A stretch of 8,149 nucleotides of DNA, taken from assembly GCA_009780875.1 (NCBI GenBank), contig WQZE01000037.1, positions 1 to 8,149 of the forward strand, written 5' to 3'. The notes below the pieces were generated by a model that had not been told where the DNA came from, searched no databases, and saw only the letters and a program-made list of their open reading frames with translations. How positions within the stretch are numbered: the first letter of the stretch is position 1; each line of letters begins with the position of its first letter. A program made the position numbers and the translations under genes. This stretch comes from Bacillota bacterium. Its GTDB lineage: Bacteria; Bacillota; Clostridia; Christensenellales; Pumilibacteraceae. Positions 5,059-8,149 of the stretch are shown here, in pieces.

Positions 5059-5601
5059 ATGTCAAGAGTTGGTAGGCAAATAATCAACATACCCGACAAT
5101 GTAAAGGTTGGGTTTGCAGACAAAGTGGTCAAAGTAGATGGACCGCTTGGTTCTCTTTCGCAATTGATAGATTCAAGGCATATAGACCTTAAATTTGAGG
5201 GAAAGACACTCACGGTTGTGAGGACAAGTGAAGATAAAGCGACCAAATCAAAACACGGTTTGTATAGAGTGCTTATCAACAATATGGTGGAGGGCGTGCA
5301 AAAGCCTTACACCAAAACCTTGGTGGTCAATGGAGTCGGTTACAAAACTGCGGTTGCGGGCAACAAGTTGACAATGAATATTGGGTTCAGCCATCCAGTG
5401 GAAATCTTGGCTCCTGAGGGAATCAAAATCACTTGTGTGACACCTACCGAAATCAAGGTAGAGGGAATTTCCAAAGAGATGGTGGGTGCGGTGGCTGCAA
5501 AAATTAGGGCAACAAAACCAGTAGAGCCGTATCATTTGTATGGAATACGATATAGCACCGAGCAATTGACCAAGAAAGAAGGTAAGACAGCCGGCAAATA
5601 A
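5059..5601 (+). CDS. rplF: 50S ribosomal protein L6
   Basis: L6 (uL6) sits near the sarcin–ricin loop and the factor-binding site of the 50S. The 180-residue product has typical length and both domains: an N-terminal MSRVGRQIINIP and VDGPLGSLSQ region, then the second domain with VNGVGYKTAV, NIGFSHPVEI, PTEIKVEGISKEMVGAVAAKIRATKPVEPY and a C-terminal KKEGKTAGK. One oddity is seen: the normally near-invariant EPYKGKGI(R/K)Y stretch reads EPYHLYGIRY, so the KGKG element is replaced. AGGAG at 5046–5050 lies 8 nt before the ATG and directly overlaps the end of a TGTGA/TCACA hairpin. In canonical clusters rplR follows immediately; here a zinc-ribbon gene intervenes. Confidence 0.98.
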   Translation: MSRVGRQIINIPDNVKVGFADKVVKVDGPLGSLSQLIDSRHIDLKFEGKTLTVVRTSEDKATKSKHGLYRVLINNMVEGVQKPYTKTLVVNGVGYKTAVAGNKLTMNIGFSHPVEILAPEGIKITCVTPTEIKVEGISKEMVGAVAAKIRATKPVEPYHLYGIRYSTEQLTKKEGKTAGK

Positions 5602-5605
5602 GTCT

Positions 5606-5639
5606 GCATAGCAATAATGCTTGTATGCAACAAGGTTGC
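5606..5639 (+). other. Two overlapping, mutually exclusive hairpins before the zinc-ribbon gene
   Basis: Hairpin A: GCATA (5606–5610) with TATGC (5624–5628) enclosing AGCA (5610–5613) and TGCT (5618–5621). Hairpin B: GCAAC (5627–5631) with GTTGC (5635–5639). They compete for 5627–5628. Confidence 0.5.
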
Positions 5640-5676
5640 TTGGTGGTGATTTTGCCAACAAATGGGAGTGCTTTTT

Positions 5677-5943
5677 ATGGGAATGAATAAAACAGAGTCC
5701 GTATGTCAATCGTGTGCTATGCCACATATGACACCTGACCAGTTGGGTACAGAGGCGGATGGTAGTTTGTCACAAGATTATTGCAAACATTGCTATCAAA
5801 ATGGGAAATTCGTGGTGTACAATTCACTAGAAGATGCCATTGCTGATAGTGTAAATTATGCAAAACACGCAGGACTCTCAGAGGAGCAAATGTTGCAGTT
5901 TGCAAAAGCGACTTTGCCGGGTCTCAAAAGATGGAAATCCTAG
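5677..5943 (+). CDS. Small zinc-ribbon protein, inserted between rplF and rplR
   Basis: An 88-residue protein not normally part of the spc cluster. It begins with a CQSCAMPM-like segment (cysteines 10 and 13; here CQSCAMPHM), then LGTEADGSLSQDYCKHCYQNGKF with cysteines 36 and 39. This four-cysteine layout and the G-T-x-A-D-G-S and YC-x2-CYQNGKF elements closely resemble the 'putative zinc ribbon domain' family known from small bacterial proteins of unknown function, recognised from memory. The C-terminal half (residues 50–88) is a predicted helical region with SEEQMLQFAKATLPGLKRW. ATG 5677 is chosen because GGGAG at 5664–5668 lies 8 nt upstream; ATG 5662 has no ribosome binding site and would add five residues. 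The gene shares strand and spacing style with its neighbours (75 and 83 nt gaps), so it is probably co-transcribed. No enzymatic function can be assigned. Confidence 0.88.
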   Translation: MGMNKTESVCQSCAMPHMTPDQLGTEADGSLSQDYCKHCYQNGKFVVYNSLEDAIADSVNYAKHAGLSEEQMLQFAKATLPGLKRWKS

Positions 5944-5992
5944 AAATCAGGTTCCCGACCAAGCAATACAAACCAAAAGTAAAGAAAAAAAT

Positions 5993-6015
5993 CAATGTAC
6001 CAATAATGTCCATTG
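5993..6015 (+). other. Hairpin directly before rplR SD
   Basis: CAATG (5993–5997) and CATTG (6011–6015) form a 5-bp stem with a 13-nt loop, ending 1 nt before GGAG of rplR. Confidence 0.4.
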
Positions 6016-6026
6016 TGGAGTTAGTT

Positions 6027-6386
6027 ATGATACAACTAAAAAACAAAAATGATAGCAGAGTAAAAAGGCGTAAACGCATTAGGGACAAGGTCAATGGCAC
6101 CAGCCAAGCACCAAGACTCAGCGTGTTTAGGAGCGATGAGCATATTTATGCTCAATTGATTGACGACACAAAGGGCGTAACCCTTTGTGCAAGCAGCACA
6201 ATGGCCAAAGGACTCAAACTCAAAGGTACAAAAAGCCAAAAAGCAAAACTTGTTGGACAAGAAGTTGCCAAAAAAGCAATTGCCAAAGGTATCAAGGCGT
6301 GCGTGTTTGATAGAGGTGGCTATGTGTATATGGGGCGTGTAAAGGCTTTGGCTGAGGGTGCAAGAGAGGGTGGATTGCAATTCTAA
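6027..6386 (+). CDS. rplR: 50S ribosomal protein L18
   Basis: L18 (uL18) binds 5S rRNA together with L5 and helps place it in the central protuberance. From ATG 6027 the product is 119 residues, matching the usual 115–122. Signatures are a basic N-terminus (SRVKRRKRIRDKVNGT), APRLSVFRSDEHIYAQLIDD, GVTLCASSTMAKGL, VGQEVAKKAIAKGI, VFDRGGYVYMGRVKALAEGAREGGLQF. The frame is open upstream to ATG 5931 inside the zinc-ribbon gene, but GGAG at 6017–6020, 6 nt from ATG 6027, and alignment of the N-terminus with known L18 proteins decide for 6027. A CAATG/CATTG inverted repeat (5993–6015) ends 1 nt before that GGAG. There is no added tail. Confidence 0.97.
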   Translation: MIQLKNKNDSRVKRRKRIRDKVNGTSQAPRLSVFRSDEHIYAQLIDDTKGVTLCASSTMAKGLKLKGTKSQKAKLVGQEVAKKAIAKGIKACVFDRGGYVYMGRVKALAEGAREGGLQF

Positions 6387-6414
6387 GGTTTTGGGATTGT
6401 GGCACATTGATGAT

Positions 6415-6455
6415 GGTTGGAGACAACCGACAACTAAAAACAAATTATTATTGTT
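6415..6455 (+). other. Two tandem hairpins in rplR–rpsE spacer
   Basis: GGTTG (6415–6419) and CAACC (6424–6428) close a GAGA tetraloop of GNRA type. AACAA (6439–6443) and TTGTT (6451–6455) form a second, A/T-rich stem 15 nt before the rpsE SD. Confidence 0.5.
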
Positions 6456-6481
6456 GAGCAAAAAATTTTGGAGAGACCAAG

Positions 6482-7000
6482 ATGGCAAAGAGAGAAAGGG
6501 AAGACAGAGCCGACAAACCAGATGACGGCATTAAGAGCAAATTGGTTGCGGTCAACCGTATCACCAAGGTGGTAAAGGGCGGTCGTACGCTTCGGTTTAG
6601 TGCACTTGTGGTTGTTGGAGATGGCAACGGCAAGGTTGGTGTCGGTATGGGCAAAGCCGCCGAGGTTCCCGATGCAATCAGGAAGGCAGAGCAAGTTGCA
6701 AGGCGTACAATGATTAGCGTGAGTCTTGCGGGTGATACCATTCCACATCGCACTTATGGCAAATTTAGCAGGGGCTATGTTCTCTTGATGCCAGCCAAAG
6801 AGGGTACAGGTGTCATTGCGGGCGGGAGCGTTCGTGCGGTCGTTGAGCTGGCAGGTATCAAAAACATTACTACCAAAAGTTATGGTAGTCGCAACCCAAT
6901 CAATGTGGTGAAAGCCGTATTTGAAGGGCTCAGAGGGTTGAGAACGCCTGAAAAAGTGGCGGCTATGCGTGGCAAAACGGTTGATGAAATTTTGAATTAG
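6482..7000 (+). CDS. rpsE: 30S ribosomal protein S5
   Basis: S5 (uS5) lies at the mRNA entry side of the 30S and affects decoding accuracy and helicase activity. The 172-residue product has normal length. The N-terminal double-stranded-RNA-binding-like domain shows VNRITKVVKGGRTLRFSA, LVVVGDGNGKVGVGMGKA and EVPDAIRKAEQVARRTM; the C-terminal domain shows DTIPHRTYGKFSRGYVLLMPA, EGTGVIAGGSVRAVVELAGI, TKSYGSRNPINVVKAVFEGL and MRGKTVDEIL. IAGGSVRAV has serine where proline is most common. GGAG at 6470–6473 lies 8 nt before the ATG. The 95-nt gap from rplR holds a GGTTG/CAACC hairpin with a GAGA (GNRA-type) loop. Confidence 0.98.
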   Translation: MAKREREDRADKPDDGIKSKLVAVNRITKVVKGGRTLRFSALVVVGDGNGKVGVGMGKAAEVPDAIRKAEQVARRTMISVSLAGDTIPHRTYGKFSRGYVLLMPAKEGTGVIAGGSVRAVVELAGIKNITTKSYGSRNPINVVKAVFEGLRGLRTPEKVAAMRGKTVDEILN

Positions 7001-7019
7001 TATGCTTATAGCGGTGTAA

Positions 7020-7036
7020 CCCTAATTCTGATAGGG
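7020..7036 (+). other. Hairpin after rpsE
   Basis: CCCTA (7020–7024) pairs with TAGGG (7032–7036) over a 7-nt loop, 19 nt after the rpsE stop; no T-run follows. Confidence 0.45.
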
Positions 7037-7065
7037 AATGCCAAAAGAGCAATCAATGTAATTTT

Positions 7066-7096
7066 GGTACAATGCATCGCAAAGATGGATTGTACC
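7066..7096 (+). other. Strong hairpin before rpmD SD
   Basis: GGTACAAT (7066–7073) is the exact reverse complement of ATTGTACC (7089–7096). Inside, after a G·G mismatch, CATC (7075–7078) pairs with GATG (7084–7087), leaving a GCAAA loop. It ends 5 nt before the GAGG of rpmD. No T-run, so not an intrinsic terminator. Confidence 0.78.
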
Positions 7097-7109
7097 GGCG
7101 TGAGGAATT

Positions 7110-7313
7110 ATGGCAGTAGCAAAAAAAGATAGTGGCAAGCAACTCAAAGTTACTTTGCTCAAAAGCACCAATGGTGTGTTGGAAAAGCAAAAGCGCACAA
7201 TTCAAGCGCTTGGCCTCAAAAAAATTAGAAGTACCGCTATCCAAAAAGACAATGATGCTATCCGTGGGATGATTTTTGTTGTCAGACATATGGTTAGTGT
7301 AGAAGAAATATAA
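7110..7313 (+). CDS. rpmD: 50S ribosomal protein L30
   Basis: L30 (uL30) is a small 23S-binding protein that is absent from some bacterial lineages, so its presence here is informative. The 67-residue product (family about 55–62) shows LKVTLLKSTNGVLEKQKRTIQALGLKKIRSTAIQKDNDAIRGMIFVVRHMVSVEEI, whose parts match the beta-alpha-beta fold: KVTLLKS, the KRTIQALGLKK helix and the RGMIFVVRHMV end. About eight additional N-terminal residues (AVAKKDSG) precede the core. GAGG at 7102–7105 is only 4 nt before the ATG. A strong hairpin (7066–7096) ends 5 nt before that GAGG. Gaps are 109 nt to rpsE and 120 nt to rplO. Confidence 0.95.
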   Translation: MAVAKKDSGKQLKVTLLKSTNGVLEKQKRTIQALGLKKIRSTAIQKDNDAIRGMIFVVRHMVSVEEI

Positions 7314-7326
7314 CATAAATTGAGTG

Positions 7327-7406
7327 TGTTGCAAAATGCCATTGGCATCTGGTGCGAGCGTTGCAACAACGACTTTGTTTTGTTTGTGTTCAGATGACCC
7401 AAACAA
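7327..7406 (+). other. Two hairpins in rpmD–rplO spacer
   Basis: TGTTGCAA (7327–7334) and TTGCAACA (7361–7368) form a perfect 8-bp stem enclosing a second one, ATGCC (7336–7340) with GGCAT (7344–7348). Downstream, TTGTTTG (7380–7386) pairs with CAAACAA (7400–7406), ending 1 nt before an AAGGAG at 7408–7413. Confidence 0.65.
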
Positions 7407-7437
7407 CAAGGAGTCGTGCGAAAGGAGTTTTTTATGA
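7336..7437 (+). other. 33-codon upstream ORF ending in an ATGA overlap with rplO
   Basis: ATG 7336 opens a 33-residue frame (starting MPLASGASVATTTLF) that stops at TGA 7435–7437, overlapping the rplO start in ATGA. This is the usual geometry of translational coupling. No Shine–Dalgarno precedes ATG 7336, and the ATG lies inside a hairpin, so translation is doubtful. It fills most of the rpmD–rplO gap. Confidence 0.25.
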
Positions 7438-7967
7438 GCGATATGAGAATTGGCAAATTGAGCCCTGCTGTGGGTAGCCATACAAAAGGCAAAAGGCTTG
7501 GTAGAGGTACGGGTAGTGGACTCGGCAAAACCAGCGGTAAGGGACACAAAGGTCAATGGGCACGCAGTGGTGGCGGTGTAAGAATCGGTTTTGAGGGTGG
7601 ACAAATGCCTTTGTATAGGCGTATCCCCAAAAGTGGTTTTGACAATGCTTTCAAAAAAGAGTATTCTATTGTCAATATCAAAGACTTGGAAAAGTTTGCG
7701 GACGGAGCCGTAGTGGATGCTCAGATTTTGAAAGATGCCGGCATTCTTTCCAAAATTGAGCCCTATGGACTCAAAATTTTGGGTGATGGCAAATTGACCA
7801 AGAAACTCACCATTACGGCTGCAAAGTTTACCAAATCTGCTGAGAAAGCCATCAAGAAAGCAGGCGGAACGGCTACCACTATCAAGGTAGTAGAATGGTA
7901 CAATAGTGCCGAGTCTCGCAAAAAAGAACGCAGAGCAGCAGCGAACAAAACCAAAAAAACAAAATAG
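7434..7967 (+). CDS. rplO: 50S ribosomal protein L15 with short basic C-terminal extension
   Basis: L15 (uL15) is a late-assembling 50S protein with a long glycine-rich extension reaching into 23S rRNA. The 177-residue product shows IGKLSPAVGSHTKGKRLGRG, GTGSGLGKTSGKGHKGQ, the SGGGVRIGFEGGQMPLYRR signature followed by IPKSGF, and a C-terminal domain with VVDAQILKDAGIL, LKILGDGKLTKKLTI and SAEKAIKKAGG. L15 usually ends shortly after that AGG element, at about 144–150 residues; here about 27 more follow, including SAESRKKERRAAANKTKKTK. ATG 7434 is chosen because AAAGGAG at 7421–7427 lies 6 nt upstream. An upstream GTG at 7416 is open in frame but lies only 2 nt after an AAGGAG. secY should follow but does not visibly start within the next 182 nt. 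Confidence 0.97.
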   Translation: MSDMRIGKLSPAVGSHTKGKRLGRGTGSGLGKTSGKGHKGQWARSGGGVRIGFEGGQMPLYRRIPKSGFDNAFKKEYSIVNIKDLEKFADGAVVDAQILKDAGILSKIEPYGLKILGDGKLTKKLTITAAKFTKSAEKAIKKAGGTATTIKVVEWYNSAESRKKERRAAANKTKKTK

Positions 7968-8149
7968 ATACACAATACCACCCAAAATTGCACTACGAGT
8001 TGAGATAAATTTTTTATTAAGCGTGCCTATGGCACTGATTGCGAGGAGTAATCAAATTATTTTTTTAGACAAGTTGTTGGCGAGTAGGTCAAATGTCCCA
8101 AGTGCACGCACGGGAGTGTGCAAAAACGGACAGGTGTCAGACTGGTGCG
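7968..8149 (+). other. Post-rplO spacer with several inverted repeats; no gene recognised
   Basis: This 182-nt stretch should lead to secY but no SecY-like N-terminus is visible in any frame. It holds GTGCC/GGCAC (8023–8035), TGATT/AATCA (8036–8054, with an AGGAG in the loop and a T-run after it) and a 7-bp stem at 8103–8109/8116–8122 with one G·U pair and an ACGGGA loop. The secY start is probably just beyond the window. Confidence 0.5.

Noticed and set aside
5931..6026. Upstream extension of L18 to ATG 5931, overlapping the zinc-ribbon gene
   Set aside because: It would add 32 residues absent from the L18 family. A GGAG at 6017–6020 and N-terminal similarity support ATG 6027.
8036..8067. 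Intrinsic terminator after rplO (TGATT/AATCA stem followed by T's)
   Set aside because: The stem has five mostly A/T pairs and the T-run is separated from it by AAATTA, so it is too weak to call a terminator, though a weak attenuation role is not excluded.
8093..8149. Open frame from ATG 8093 to the window end as the start of secY
   Set aside because: The encoded residues (MSQVHARECAKTDRCQ…) do not resemble a SecY N-terminus and no good SD precedes it.

Overview
The window is a stretch of the bacterial S10–spc ribosomal protein cluster, all on the + strand, in canonical order: rpsC (3' end only), rplP, rpmC, rpsQ, rplN, rplX, rplE, rpsN, rpsH, rplF, [a small zinc-ribbon gene], rplR, rpsE, rpmD, rplO. 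secY is expected next but no start for it is visible. The gene order, a short four-cysteine (zinc-type) S14, a cysteine-bearing L24, a 122-residue L14 and GGAG-type ribosome binding sites all fit a Gram-positive-like (Bacillota/Clostridia-like) bacterium, probably an uncultured lineage. That placement is an inference; there is no rRNA or other marker here. The code looks standard and the ribosomal cores look functional.

Three things depart from a textbook spc cluster. First, several ribosomal proteins carry long low-complexity Lys/Ala/Glu/Pro segments of shared composition: the presumed S3 C-terminus (at least 76 residues), the L16 C-terminus (about 45), the L24 C-terminus (about 75), a short basic L15 C-terminus (about 27) and, most strikingly, a 293-residue N-terminal extension on L5. 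Where the L5 extension meets the L5 core there is an in-frame ATG right after an AAGGTGGGG stretch, so a canonical-length L5 could be made by internal initiation.

Second, except for the 1-nt rplP/rpmC overlap, the genes are separated by 41–164 nt rather than the usual tight packing. Nearly every spacer contains at least one inverted repeat, and many of these end just before the Shine–Dalgarno sequence of the next gene. The best are a perfect 9-bp stem between rpsN and rpsH, an 8-bp plus 4-bp stem before rpmD, and 8-bp and 7-bp stems before rplO. A TTTGGTACA word recurs in three spacers. No convincing terminator separates any genes, so co-transcription is likely, with the hairpins as candidates for processing or translational control.

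Third, an 88-residue CxxC/CxxC zinc-ribbon protein (resembling the 'putative zinc ribbon domain' family) sits between rplF and rplR, where these genes are normally adjacent. With zinc-type S14 and L24 it makes three predicted zinc-binding products in this interval.
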